From: JALRBM01 sp964477195
Lineage (GTDB): Bacteria > Patescibacteriota > Saccharimonadia > Saccharimonadales > Saccharimonadaceae
Reading direction: 5' to 3'
Assembly: GCA_964477195.1 (NCBI GenBank)
Contig: CAYZCX010000009.1
Coordinates: 1 to 37,104, forward strand
Length of the DNA stretch: 37,104 nucleotides
Shown piece after piece: positions 1-6,689 of the stretch. Both the position numbers and the translations under genes were made by a program. Position 1 is the first letter of the stretch; each line of letters starts with the position of its first letter. The notes under the pieces are model-generated. The model saw only the letters and a list, made by a program, of their open reading frames with translations, was not told where the DNA came from and searched no databases.

Positions 1-14
1 CTTATATGTCAAAG

Positions 15-44
15 AAACCACCCCAAAATAAGGGTGGTTTTTTT
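15..44 (+). terminator. Rho-independent terminator
   Basis: A nine-base-pair stem (AAACCACCC / GGGTGGTTT) with an eight-base loop is followed at once by four more Ts. It should end a plus-strand transcript that enters from before the window. Confidence 0.85.
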
Positions 45-64
45 GTGAAAAATTAAATTCATAG

Positions 65-94
65 TTGTTGCCCGAGAATCACTCGGGACAACAA
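65..94 (-). terminator. Hairpin after the small minus-strand gene
   Basis: TTGTTG-CCCGAG pairs with CTCGGG-(A)-CAACAA around a five-base loop. It lies about 50 bases past the stop of the minus-strand gene at 147-437. There is no strong U tract, which is common for the hairpins of the GC-rich genes in this window. Confidence 0.55.
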
Positions 95-146
95 CGTCAC
101 AAATGATTCTCGGTAATCAAGTACGAGTTGAGGAGAGCTCGTCGCC

Positions 147-437
147 CTACTTCTGCTCGGCCGACTCGGGGTCACCGTCGGGGTATTTCGTGAAGAAGTC
201 GTCGGCCATCATCGAAAGACGGACGAGTGTCAGCATCATGACTAGCCGGCCCTTGCCGACCAGACCCTGGTACGCCTTGGCGATCTTGGCAGCCTCAGCG
301 TGTCGAGCTTTGCTGGCTTCATCGTCGGGAGTCGGTGCTTCACCGATCGCGACCGCTGCCAGCACACGCTCCTTGCCCGGAGTCGTGCGGATGGCCCTGT
401 CGATTTCTTCACGGGTCAGCTTATTCACATTGCCCAT
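147..437 (-). CDS. Small GC-rich protein of unknown function (96 aa)
   Basis: I do not recognise this protein. It opens MGNVNKLTREE, has an Ala/Lys/Glu-rich helical middle, a hydrophobic Met/Leu/Val stretch (about residues 62-76) and an acidic tail. The start is the second of two adjacent ATGs (440 and 437), because GAGGAG then sits seven bases upstream; 440 is possible. Codon use is GC-rich, unlike the neighbouring trmD. The gene is monocistronic, with a TTGACA-type promoter that overlaps the trmD promoter and a hairpin after the stop. It belongs to the group of stand-alone GC-rich genes scattered through the window. That it is coding rests on the start signal, promoter and third-position bias. 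Confidence 0.7.
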   Translation of the reverse strand: MGNVNKLTREEIDRAIRTTPGKERVLAAVAIGEAPTPDDEASKARHAEAAKIAKAYQGLVGKGRLVMMLTLVRLSMMADDFFTKYPDGDPESAEQK

Positions 438-472
438 CATGCCACTCCTCAATCGTTGTAGTGATCGTTGAT

Positions 473-524
473 TATTTAAACAGTAAAGCATGTATTTGTC
501 AATACTCGTCAGAGGTGCTAGACT
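473..524. promoter_or_regulatory. Overlapping divergent promoters (trmD / small GC-rich gene)
   Basis: On the plus strand TTGTCA (496-501), 17 bases and TAGACT (519-524) precede trmD. On the minus strand TTGACA (502-497) and TAAATA (478-473, 18-base spacer) precede the small GC-rich gene. The two -35 boxes share bases 497-501, so the promoters probably compete for RNA polymerase. Confidence 0.6.
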
Positions 525-532
525 AAGAAGGA

Positions 533-1192
533 ATGAAAAAAATACAAGTTATCACGCTATTTCCGGAAATGTTTGAAGGCGTTTTAAATACCTCAATGAT
601 GTGGAAGGCGCAAAAAGAGCAGGCGGTTGATTTCTCACTTATTAATCTTCGTGATTTTGGCATGGGCCCTCGCAAACAAGTAGATGACACGCCGTACGGT
701 GGGGGTGACGGGATGTTACTGAAGCCCGAGCCGCTTTTTGCAGCCGTAAAAGTGGCAAAAAAGCAAGATCCCGACGCCAGAGTAGTGCTCATGACTCCCC
801 GGGGGAGGCGATGGAAACAATCGCTAGCGAAGGAATGGGCAGATCGACCGCAGGGACTTATATTTATTTGTGCTCGCTATGAGGGCTATGATGAGCGAAT
901 TGTGACATTGGTTGACGAGCAGATAAGCGTCGGTGACTATGTGCTGACTGGCGGAGAACTGCCTGCAATGACCATTATAGACAGTGTTGTGCGGCTTATT
1001 CCTGGTGTGCTTGGCGGAGAAATGAGCGCAGAAATAGAGAGCTTTAGTGATGGAGAAACGCTTGAGTTCCCACAGTACACGCGCCCTGAAGAATTCCAGG
1101 GAATGAAAGTACCCGAGATTTTGCTTAGCGGAAATCACGGTAATATCGCCGCATGGCGTAAAGAAAATTCAGTAAAAGCCGAAGCCGAATAA
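533..1192 (+). CDS. trmD: tRNA (guanine37-N1)-methyltransferase TrmD
   Basis: TrmD methylates N1 of G37 next to the anticodon of tRNAs that read CNN codons, using S-adenosylmethionine, and prevents +1 frameshifting. The 219-residue protein has the family hallmarks: start QVITLFPEMF, DDTPYGGGDGM (about 51-61), the RYEGYDERI segment (about 114-122), the knot signature LTGGELPAM (about 138-146) and the C-terminal PEILLSGNHG with a following helix. Length is close to the usual ~230-250. AAGGA lies just before the ATG, in a leader of only a few bases. It stands alone, without the rpsP/rimM/rplS neighbours common elsewhere. Confidence 0.97.
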   Translation: MKKIQVITLFPEMFEGVLNTSMMWKAQKEQAVDFSLINLRDFGMGPRKQVDDTPYGGGDGMLLKPEPLFAAVKVAKKQDPDARVVLMTPRGRRWKQSLAKEWADRPQGLIFICARYEGYDERIVTLVDEQISVGDYVLTGGELPAMTIIDSVVRLIPGVLGGEMSAEIESFSDGETLEFPQYTRPEEFQGMKVPEILLSGNHGNIAAWRKENSVKAEAE

Positions 1193-1203
1193 TTTTATAA
1201 AAT

Positions 1204-1270
1204 CATCGCCCTAAGCCTACAAATACATTGTTGATTTAGGGCGATGCCCGACCCCCGCGAGGGGGGTCGG
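1204..1270. terminator. Two back-to-back terminator hairpins between convergent genes
   Basis: CATCGCCCTAA (1204-1214) pairs perfectly with TTAGGGCGATG (1236-1246). Next to it CCGACCCCC (1248-1256) pairs with GGGGGTCGG (1262-1270) around GCGA. They separate trmD from the minus-strand gene at 1283. The first is followed by ATTTTAT when read on the minus strand. Confidence 0.7.
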
Positions 1271-1282
1271 AAACACCTGCCG

Positions 1283-1894
1283 TCAGAGAAGATCGACCTC
1301 GTCCGCCGTCTCCTTGGTCTCCACCTTCCCGTAGGACCGCTTGGTCTCGGGCCAGGTGCGAACGCGGATCTGGTGACCCACGACCGCGAAGGCGAACCAG
1401 AAGACGGCCAGCGGAATGGCGACCCACAGGAATCTGTGGTCGTGCTTCCAGTCCACCAGGGGTTGACCCAGCCACTGCACTCGCTTCTCGTCCGACATTC
1501 CGGACAGGAGTTCGAGCAAGTAGCTGAGTCCGAGGGTTCCCACGGTGAGGATGAAGCTGTTGAGCATCAGCCACCAGCCGGAGAGCCAGCGGATCTTGTC
1601 TTCGTCAGTCGCGACCTTCACCCGCCGGTAGGCGAGGATGAGGCCGTGGACCCCCAAGCAGAGTGCCAGGTCCGTGATGAACACGATCCCGAGCAGCACG
1701 ATCTCCCCGCCGACCTGGGCGCTTGCCCAGTGGTAGAAGTTGGAGAGCGGTGCGATGAACCAGTTCCACCGCGACGGTTCGGTCGTCCCGTCCGGCACGT
1801 TGAAGTGGCCGAACAGCCCGATCACGATCGTGGCCGCGAGTGAAAGCGGAACATCCTTTCGGAGGAAGCCCTTGATGACGCTTCGTGAGATCAC
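1283..1894 (-). CDS. GC-rich integral membrane protein, unknown family (203 aa)
   Basis: Four hydrophobic segments are visible (about residues 15-32, 64-86, 104-127 and 153-173), with a charged Lys/Glu-rich C-terminal tail, so this is a polytopic inner-membrane protein. I do not recognise the family. The start is GTG, chosen because AAAGGA lies seven bases upstream. A near-perfect promoter (TTGACC-N17-TATAAT) lies about 65 bases upstream, and a strong GC hairpin follows the stop. Third codon positions are very GC-rich compared with trmD and the genes at 2213 and 2758, which suggests acquisition from another genome. It is monocistronic, so context gives no function. Confidence 0.8.
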   Translation of the reverse strand: MISRSVIKGFLRKDVPLSLAATIVIGLFGHFNVPDGTTEPSRWNWFIAPLSNFYHWASAQVGGEIVLLGIVFITDLALCLGVHGLILAYRRVKVATDEDKIRWLSGWWLMLNSFILTVGTLGLSYLLELLSGMSDEKRVQWLGQPLVDWKHDHRFLWVAIPLAVFWFAFAVVGHQIRVRTWPETKRSYGKVETKETADEVDLL

Positions 1895-1958
1895 GAGTCG
1901 GTCCTTTCGATATTCAGGTTCTCTGTAACGCAGATGTACTTCTAGTGAAGCGTTATTA

Positions 1959-1987
1959 ATTATAACATAAATAATCTATATGGTCAA
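1959..1987 (-). promoter_or_regulatory. Consensus-like sigma70 promoter for the gene at 1283
   Basis: Read on the minus strand: TTGACC (1987-1982), a 17-base spacer, then TATAAT (1964-1959). The rest of 1895-2212 holds only a short hairpin (ACCCTG/CAGGGT at about 2018-2034), a T-rich run and the promoter of the next gene. Confidence 0.8.
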
Positions 1988-2177
1988 TAAGTAAAGATGT
2001 TACTCCAAATAAAACACCCTGCAAAACAGGGTACCTTATCGTTGTGGTGTTATATCGTAGAGCGAGCAGTCACAACAATTTTTTTGTTGGAGTATGTTTG
2101 TTTTTGTAACCTTCGCTGTTTAGTACAATACGTGAGGTAATAAAAAAGCGCAAGCGAAATAACAAAAATAACAACAC

Positions 2178-2206
2178 TTTCCATCAATGAAACCCTGGCG
2201 TATACT
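2178..2206 (+). promoter_or_regulatory. Promoter of a leaderless gene
   Basis: TTTCCA, 17 bases, TATACT, then only GAAGGC before the ATG at 2213. Transcription should begin at or next to the start codon. Confidence 0.6.
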
Positions 2207-2212
2207 GAAGGC

Positions 2213-2713
2213 ATGAGCTTTTTTGTCCAAGCAACACCTCCGCCGAAACCTCGAACTTCAAATATTCAGACCGTTAGCCTGCTTGCTGCCACTATCCTTG
2301 CGGTAATGGTACTAGCTCAGTTGTTTTCGTTTGAAGATTTCCCGGCGGTGATTTCATCTCTTTGGCTGCCTGGAGGAGAGTTTACCGCAAAAGTATCAAC
2401 AGCCGTACTGGTGACTGCCGAAGTGCTTGCCTTACCATTTTTGCTTTCCCTGCGGCTGAGTCCGCTCTTTCGAATCGTTAGTATGGTGTTGGGTTGGGCT
2501 GTTGTACTATTATGGACTTCGCTGACGGTATGGGAAAACCTTGTAATAGGCGCAATATCGAATAGTGGGCTTTTCGGTGCAACTATTCCGCTTCCTGTTG
2601 GGTGGTGGAGTGTACTATTTTCTCTTGCACTCGGTGTACTCATCGTATGGACATCCTGGGGTATGTGGCCCATGCGTAAGAAGAAACACAAAAAGCATAT
2701 TGTTGCCAGCTAA
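2213..2713 (+). CDS. Four-helix membrane protein, unknown family (166 aa)
   Basis: After a short Pro-rich N terminus there are four hydrophobic segments (about residues 23-42, 60-80, 87-108 and 129-150) and a strongly basic tail (RKKKHKKH), which should lie in the cytoplasm. The arrangement recalls four-helix DoxX/MauE-type proteins, but no diagnostic motif is visible and I do not assign it. The -10 box TATACT lies six bases before the ATG, so the mRNA is probably leaderless. AT-rich codon use matches the host background. The next gene starts 44 bases downstream and may be co-transcribed. Confidence 0.8.
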   Translation: MSFFVQATPPPKPRTSNIQTVSLLAATILAVMVLAQLFSFEDFPAVISSLWLPGGEFTAKVSTAVLVTAEVLALPFLLSLRLSPLFRIVSMVLGWAVVLLWTSLTVWENLVIGAISNSGLFGATIPLPVGWWSVLFSLALGVLIVWTSWGMWPMRKKKHKKHIVAS

Positions 2714-2757
2714 ACTTAAGCGTAGTATAAGAAGATAAAAAAAGAGAAGAGGAGCGT

Positions 2758-3285
2758 ATGGAAACGGTCAAAAAACTTGAAGTAACAATGGCGTCTTGGT
2801 ACAAGTCAGTTCCCCATTTGCCAAAAGAAGGCCGGGCATGGCTTGCGGCAAATGTATGGTGGATCACATTGATCGGTGTGATTATAGGCGGGATCGCGAT
2901 CCTTGGTCTCATTTTTTTGACGCTTCTTGCTAATGTATTGTTCGTAGGAATTGCCGGACCAGTGGGTGCAGTTGTTGGTGGTGTTGTGCTCATCGGTGTA
3001 CTTGTCTCCTTGGTATTAGGTATCATCTCACTAATACTTGGCGGAATGGCTATCAATCCTCTTAAGGCCACTCAAAAGAAGGGTTGGACTCTACTCTTTA
3101 TGGTTGTACTACTTGATGCGGTGAGTGTGATTTTGTCGAATCTCTTTGATTTCAACATCTTGGGAATGATTTGGGGCCTCCTCTGGGCAGCAGTAGGTGG
3201 GTACTTTCTTTTTGAAATCCGAGACATATTTGCGGGCAAAGAAACCCGAGGCGATAGGAAAAAAGTACCAGCACACCAAAAATAG
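2758..3285 (+). CDS. Small polytopic membrane protein (175 aa)
   Basis: The protein has an amphipathic N-terminal stretch (LPKEGRAWLAAN), then about four hydrophobic segments (roughly residues 33-58, 62-96, 108-125 and 130-152) and a Lys-rich tail. The segments are unusually rich in Gly, Ile and Val. I cannot name a family, though proteins of this look are common in Patescibacteria (from memory, not checked). GAGGAG lies a few bases before the ATG, a proper Shine-Dalgarno, unlike the leaderless gene before it. A hairpin follows the stop. Confidence 0.8.
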   Translation: METVKKLEVTMASWYKSVPHLPKEGRAWLAANVWWITLIGVIIGGIAILGLIFLTLLANVLFVGIAGPVGAVVGGVVLIGVLVSLVLGIISLILGGMAINPLKATQKKGWTLLFMVVLLDAVSVILSNLFDFNILGMIWGLLWAAVGGYFLFEIRDIFAGKETRGDRKKVPAHQK

Positions 3286-3300
3286 TCATTATTAGCACCT

Positions 3301-3340
3301 TTGTACCACTTGAGGAGAATCTCCTTAAGTGGTACAATTT
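3301..3340 (+). promoter_or_regulatory. Hairpin that doubles as the tRNA-Gln promoter
   Basis: TTGTACCACTT (3301-3311) pairs with AAGTGGTACAA (3327-3337), with an inner GGAG/CTCC, followed by TTT. It could end the upstream transcript. The same bases contain TTGAGG (3310-3315), 17 bases and TACAAT (3333-3338), a good promoter about 22 bases before the tRNA. Confidence 0.6.
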
Positions 3341-3360
3341 AACTCGACCATAACACATAT

Positions 3361-3435
3361 TGGGGTGTCGCCAAGTGGTAAGGCACTGGGTTCTGGTCCC
3401 AGCATTCGGGGGTTCGAATCCCTCCACCCCAGCCA
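3361..3435 (+). tRNA. tRNA-Gln (anticodon CTG)
   Basis: A full cloverleaf can be drawn: acceptor TGGGGTG/CACCCCA, D arm GCC/GGC, anticodon arm CTGGG-TTCTGGT-CCCAG with anticodon CTG at 3393-3395, variable loop CATTC, T arm GGGGG-TTCGAAT-CCCTC, discriminator G and an encoded CCA (3433-3435). The anticodon reads CAG, glutamine. The U1-A72 first pair is weak, as is usual for glutamine tRNAs. Confidence 0.97.
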
Positions 3436-3452
3436 AGATTATTAACAGATGT

Positions 3453-3487
3453 ACAAATGCCTCAAAAGTTGAGGCATTTGTCTTTAT
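3453..3487 (+). terminator. Terminator after tRNA-Gln
   Basis: ACAAATGCCTCAA (3453-3465) pairs perfectly with TTGAGGCATTTGT (3469-3481), followed by CTTTAT. It ends the tRNA transcript. Confidence 0.85.
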
Positions 3488-3517
3488 CTGGCACCCCCAT
3501 GCTGATATAGTAGCTAT

Positions 3518-4126
3518 ATGATTAAAGCAATTACTTTTGACCTTGACGGTGTTTACTTTCCAGACGGAAAGACCAACTTTATTAAGGCTCTTGAAAAGCA
3601 TGGCATCTCCGAAGATGAAGCCAAGCGAGTGTTCTTGAAAAGCGATGAGATGAACGAACAATACAAGCTGGGCACGATGTCTGATGAAGTGTATTGGACG
3701 TGGGCTGCAGCGGAATGGAAGACCAGTCTTACGCCTCAAGAACTGCAGGCACTCCTTATCGAAAGCTATAGCGTCGACCCTGAAGTCGAAGAGCTGGTAC
3801 AATCTGTTCGTCAACATGGGTATAAAACACTCATTTGCTCAAACAATTTCCCCGCACGCGTAAATGGGTTGCAGGAACGCTTTGGCTTTCTCGATAATTT
3901 TGATGTAGCTGTATTCTCGCATGAAGTAGGCGCAGTCAAGCCGTCGAAGGCAATCTTTGAAGAATTAGCAAAACGTTCCGGCGTTTCCGCTGAGGAAATA
4001 GCTTTTGCGGATGATGATGCGACGAAACTCTCAGGGGCAGATGAGATAGGTATCACTACTTTTGTGTATGAAGGTTTTGAAAAGTTTGTCGAGCATCTAA
4101 AACAATTAGGGGTAGAAGTAGCATGA
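3518..4126 (+). CDS. HAD-superfamily hydrolase
   Basis: Haloacid dehalogenase-type phosphatases use an N-terminal aspartate nucleophile and Mg2+. Motif I is FDLDGV with Asp8 and Asp10; a motif II-like CSNN lies near residue 108; a Lys (VKPSKAIF) near 148; and the acidic motif IV FADDDATK near 166. The helical cap lies between motifs I and II, as in subfamily IA. At 202 residues it is of normal size. Substrate cannot be told. TATAGT lies six bases before the ATG, so the mRNA is probably leaderless. Its stop overlaps the start of the HIT gene (ATGA), so the two form an operon with coupled translation. Confidence 0.9.
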   Translation: MIKAITFDLDGVYFPDGKTNFIKALEKHGISEDEAKRVFLKSDEMNEQYKLGTMSDEVYWTWAAAEWKTSLTPQELQALLIESYSVDPEVEELVQSVRQHGYKTLICSNNFPARVNGLQERFGFLDNFDVAVFSHEVGAVKPSKAIFEELAKRSGVSAEEIAFADDDATKLSGADEIGITTFVYEGFEKFVEHLKQLGVEVA

Positions 4127-4599
4127 CGATACCAAGTAATGCTCCCGAAGATTACGAATGCCCAATCTGTCTCGGCTTGCAAGGTAGCGACAACCCAAAA
4201 ACGCTCATCAAGCCAACCGACTTTGTGTACGAGGATGATTTGGTATGTGCCTTTATTAACACCTTCTTTATGGGCAATAACGCCGGACATGTAATCGTCG
4301 TGCCTAAGCGGCATTATGAAAGCATCTACACACTGCCTGCTGAAGAAGGCCATCGGATTTTTGATATCGCCCAGAAGATAGCTTTGGCGATGAAAGAAGC
4401 TTATAAATGCGACGGTATCACCACACGCAACAATAACGAGCCTGCCGGTGATCAACACGCATATCATTTTCATTTCCATGTTTTCCCGCGATACAATAAC
4501 GATGGATACAATACTGTTCAACCATCCGATAAAAGACTTGCGGAGCCTGAAGAGCGCGAAGACTATGCGCGAAAAATTAAAGCAGTAGTGCAGTCTTAA
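4123..4599 (+). CDS. HIT-family nucleotide-binding protein
   Basis: Histidine-triad proteins hydrolyse or transfer nucleotides from AMP-type conjugates such as dinucleoside polyphosphates. The triad is visible as HFHFHVF near residue 122, preceded by the family's AGHVIVVPKRH segment (about 54-64) and a terminal helix. Two cysteines (CPIC) at residues 13-16 look like the N-terminal zinc half-site of some bacterial HIT proteins. Length 158 is normal. Translation is coupled to the HAD phosphatase through an ATGA overlap, suggesting both act on a nucleotide or phosphorylated compound; that link is inference. Confidence 0.92.
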   Translation: MTIPSNAPEDYECPICLGLQGSDNPKTLIKPTDFVYEDDLVCAFINTFFMGNNAGHVIVVPKRHYESIYTLPAEEGHRIFDIAQKIALAMKEAYKCDGITTRNNNEPAGDQHAYHFHFHVFPRYNNDGYNTVQPSDKRLAEPEEREDYARKIKAVVQS

Positions 4600-4604
4600 C
4601 AAGG

Positions 4605-4742
4605 TCATTTATTCTCCATTTCAAGTGGTAGGATAATAACTTTGTCTTTGCTGTAAATAAATCCGAGATTCTCCAATTTCCTGCCCAAAACGATCAAATC
4701 TTTAGCCAAGGGGTTCCAAGCGTCGGACTCACGCCCAGCCAG
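4605..4742 (-). repeat. Four-copy repeat, copy 1 (possible 45-aa minus-strand ORF)
   Basis: Read on the minus strand it begins CTG GCT GGG CGT GAG TCC and stays open for 46 codons, giving AGRESDAWNPLAKD then RKLENLGFIYSKD. It is the same length as copy 4. Compared with the other copies, the first ~33 bases are nearly invariant while the rest varies mainly at third codon positions. No Shine-Dalgarno is visible and the first codon is CTG, so translation is unproven. Read on the plus strand it begins a few bases after the HIT stop and ends CCCAGCCA, like a tRNA 3' end, just before a terminator. Confidence 0.65.
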
Positions 4743-4760
4743 GATATTATTACAGATAAG

Positions 4761-4794
4761 AAGTCGACTAGTTTTGTTCGGCTTTTTATTTTGT
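4761..4794 (+). terminator. Terminator following repeat copy 1
   Basis: AAGTCGA (4761-4767) pairs with TCGGCTT (4778-4784) with one G-T pair, followed by TTTATTTT. It probably ends the HAD-HIT transcript. Confidence 0.6.
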
Positions 4795-4806
4795 CTAAAC
4801 GTACTA

Positions 4807-4840
4807 ATCTGTAAACGGGGTTCGAATCCCTCATCCCAAT
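4807..4840 (+). other. tRNA-like 3' fragment
   Basis: ATCTGTAAACGG, then GTTCGAATCCC and TCATCCCAA. The centre is a tRNA T-loop and stem like that of the tRNA-Gln at 3361. A matching fragment lies at 8388-8418, also just after a repeat copy. No complete cloverleaf can be built. Confidence 0.5.
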
Positions 4841-4877
4841 CATGGGTCTTTTCTAAACCCCCTGTATAATCAGTCAC

Positions 4878-5456
4878 ATGAAGACAGCTATAGTTCTCGC
4901 CGGACGACACGAAATCACAAAAGATCGATACCGGCCAATTGTAAAAGAATTTCAAGAAAACGGCTGGGAAAATGTTATTTTTTATGAGCCAAATTGGCAA
5001 ACGAATAGCGTCGAAGGGCTTGTTTCCGACTTTGTTGCAAGCCTTCCTGAAGATAATGAACCTCTGACCCTTCTGGGTTTTTCGCTTGGAGCTATGATAG
5101 CGCTCATAACTACTACAAAAATTGCCGTAGATAATCTTATACTTTGTTCTCCTAGTGGCTATTTCACTGAATACGACGCTATGCTTACTCGAGATGATAG
5201 GGTTTGGGCTAATGAAAACCTTAAGGACTTCCGAGATTTTTCCGCGGCGGAGACACTTAATAGTGCGAATATATTCCGAGGTGTCATAGTAGCTGGTAAA
5301 ACCGAACTGGAGCAATGGCCCGATTTTAGACAATGGGTGAACGATCTTAAATCTCAAACAGGCTGGCAGTATATAGAACTGCCTGGAACTGGACACGAGA
5401 TTGAGGCGTCGATATATCAAGAATCCATAAAGAAGATTATTCATACTATCGCTTAG
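4878..5456 (+). CDS. Alpha/beta-hydrolase fold protein
   Basis: The fold is indicated by the nucleophile elbow GFSLGA (Ser near residue 70), the strand LILCSPSG (about 88-95), and the C-terminal GTGHEIE with the presumed catalytic His near residue 175. At 192 residues it is a small member with no obvious lid. The substrate is unknown. TATAAT (4865-4870) lies seven bases before the ATG, so the mRNA is probably leaderless. Its last 11 bases overlap the end of repeat copy 2 on the other strand. Confidence 0.88.
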   Translation: MKTAIVLAGRHEITKDRYRPIVKEFQENGWENVIFYEPNWQTNSVEGLVSDFVASLPEDNEPLTLLGFSLGAMIALITTTKIAVDNLILCSPSGYFTEYDAMLTRDDRVWANENLKDFRDFSAAETLNSANIFRGVIVAGKTELEQWPDFRQWVNDLKSQTGWQYIELPGTGHEIEASIYQESIKKIIHTIA

Positions 5457-5592
5457 TACTTCTGTTTACTTCAGGTTCAATGATAATGACATTACCTAAA
5501 TTGTAGATAAAGCCTAGTTTCTCAAGCTTTCTACTGAGAAGAATGAGGTCGGCTAAAAAGGGGTTCCCAGCGCTAGACTCACGCCCAGCCAC
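5446..5592 (-). repeat. Four-copy repeat, copy 2 (possible 48-aa minus-strand ORF)
   Basis: On the minus strand it reads GTG GCT GGG CGT GAG TCT and is open for 49 codons (AGRESSAGNPFLAD, RKLEKLGFIYNLG), ending inside the tail of the hydrolase gene. GTG is a possible start here, but there is no Shine-Dalgarno. On the plus strand it acts as the 3' region of the hydrolase transcript, ending CCCAGCCA two bases before a terminator. Confidence 0.65.
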
Positions 5593-5594
5593 GG

Positions 5595-5631
5595 AAAAAC
5601 TCTCAGATCTTTTGATTTGAGAGTTTTTCTT
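5595..5631 (+). terminator. Terminator following repeat copy 2
   Basis: AAAAACTCTCA (5595-5605) pairs with TGAGAGTTTTT (5618-5628), followed by CTTT. The A and T runs make it able to work in both directions. Confidence 0.8.
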
Positions 5632-5685
5632 TGTCTTGAGATAGAGTTTCGGCTAGTTGATAAAATCTCACAGAACGGTGACTTA

Positions 5686-5714
5686 TTGACATAAAAGTGT
5701 ATATATGTTATTAT
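5686..5714 (+). promoter_or_regulatory. Consensus-like promoter of the GC-rich gene at 5780
   Basis: TTGACA (5686-5691), a 17-base AT-rich spacer, TATTAT (5709-5714). Transcription would start near 5721, leaving a leader of about 60 bases. Confidence 0.85.
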
Positions 5715-5724
5715 TAAATTAATT

Positions 5725-5773
5725 GCTGACAGAAGGTCGGCACCCTGAAAAGGGCCTTACCTGAGAGGTAGGA
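5725..5773 (+). promoter_or_regulatory. Structured 5' leader with three hairpins
   Basis: Three successive hairpins fill the leader: GCTGAC/GTCGGC (5725-5741), CCCT-GAAA-AGGG (5743-5754, a GNRA tetraloop) and TACCT-GAG-AGGTA (5758-5770). The last includes most of the Shine-Dalgarno AGGTAGGA, so translation of the gene at 5780 may be controlled by RNA structure. I do not recognise it as a known riboswitch. Confidence 0.5.
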
Positions 5774-5779
5774 TAGCAC

Positions 5780-6190
5780 ATGTCTAAGCAAGGAAGCTGC
5801 AAGAGGTTCGCGTCAGAAACGCTGGCCGAAAATGTTGCTCGTGCCCTTTGGGATCACCTCCGCAACGAGCGCGACAGTGAAGGTGACACGGCATTCGGCC
5901 ATGCCTGGCTCGAGTTCGAAGTCTCCTGGGAGAAGTTCTCTAGCTGCCTCGGCCTGGAGAAGATCTACGACTTCCAGATCATCCACGACTCTGTGCTCTA
6001 CGGCGGGCGCCCTATCAGGGCTGGGGCCGAGCGGGTTCAGATCGAGGTCCATCTGCGAAAGTCGTCCGAGGAATCGGACTGGGTGCCTGAAGTAGTCAAC
6101 GTCGTCACTCAGTATGGGGGCGGACAGAGCAGCTTCAAGTGCATCGCGCAGGCTCATGGTCACTACTCCTTCGAGGAGTTGGTGTCGTAG
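5780..6190 (+). CDS. GC-rich protein of unknown function (136 aa)
   Basis: I do not recognise this soluble protein. It has a helical N-terminal half (ENVARALWDHLRNER) and a more beta-like second half (VQIEVHLRK, VVNVVTQYGGG), with three cysteines. The ATG follows AGGTAGGA by six bases. Codon use is GC-rich, unlike the AT-rich remnant just after it. It is a complete unit: consensus promoter, structured leader, one gene, strong terminator. Immediately downstream lies a kinase gene that has lost its N-terminal half, as if this unit had been inserted there. Confidence 0.75.
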   Translation: MSKQGSCKRFASETLAENVARALWDHLRNERDSEGDTAFGHAWLEFEVSWEKFSSCLGLEKIYDFQIIHDSVLYGGRPIRAGAERVQIEVHLRKSSEESDWVPEVVNVVTQYGGGQSSFKCIAQAHGHYSFEELVS

Positions 6191-6200
6191 CTAAATCGCT

Positions 6201-6270
6201 AGACAGCACGCCGCCTCATAGTATTACGGAATTTCGCCGTCTGCTGTGTAGGCGGCGTTATTTCGTTTTT
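6201..6270 (+). terminator. Long terminator hairpin
   Basis: ACGCCGCCT (6208-6216) pairs with AGGCGGCGT (6250-6258), with a smaller CGGAATTTCGCCG hairpin in the loop, followed by TTATTTCGTTTTT. It ends the GC-rich unit. Confidence 0.75.
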
Positions 6271-6281
6271 ATCATTGTTCC

Positions 6282-6689
6282 ATCGAGATAGTCGGCTCTA
6301 GCTCTGTTGAGAAGAAGTATTCCTTCATGCTCGACGGTACTTTTGCCATAGGAAAGGCAGTTGAAAATCTTAAGCGAGCAGATAGGCGTAACTATACAAT
6401 GCAGATATTCTTTGTCTATCAAGATCCATTACAAGCTTGGGAGTTTACAAAGATTCGAGAAAAGACAGAGGGTAGACATGTCCCAAAGGATACATTTATA
6501 AATTCATACTTTGCTGCCCGAGAGAATGTACTAAAAGCGAAACAGCTCTTCGGTGATAAGCTCACTCTTTTTATGATAGTTAAAGATTATATTAACGGAA
6601 CTGAGACCATCCACGATGATGTTAGCGATATTGACCAATATTTACCAAAAGTATATAATAGAGAACAACTAGAGGAGATCATCCTATGA
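6282..6689 (+). pseudogene. Zeta-toxin-like kinase remnant, N-terminal part missing
   Basis: The reading frame resembles the C-terminal half of zeta-toxin/UDP-GlcNAc-kinase-type P-loop kinases: YSFMLDGTF, a strand IFFVYQDP, an Arg-containing EKTEGRHVPKD segment, then the helix INSYFAARENV and FMIVKDY. The N-terminal Walker A domain is absent. The frame stays open upstream of the ATG at 6327 (EKKYSF precedes it), back almost to the terminator of the GC-rich unit, so the gene was probably cut there. A 120-residue product from 6327 could still be made but could not bind ATP by the usual loop. Its stop overlaps the next start (ATGA). Confidence 0.65.

Noticed and set aside
1244..1843. A 199-aa plus-strand frame in the GC-rich region
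   Set aside because: High GC lowers stop frequency in all frames. The minus strand has the promoter, Shine-Dalgarno, membrane helices and terminator. The same holds for frames antisense to 19749, 23179 and 29507.
3152..3817. A 221-aa minus-strand frame with an EGFEPP-like segment
   Set aside because: It is the antisense translation of the tRNA-Gln gene plus the HAD gene, a known annotation artefact.
4605..4742. The repeat as a functional tRNA or tmRNA
   Set aside because: The end looks like a tRNA 3' end, but no matching 5' acceptor strand or normal T arm can be drawn in any copy.
4605..5444. A 279-aa minus-strand frame
   Set aside because: Most of it is antisense to the alpha/beta hydrolase, which has clear catalytic motifs and its own promoter. 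Only the last 45 codons, the repeat, have independent support.
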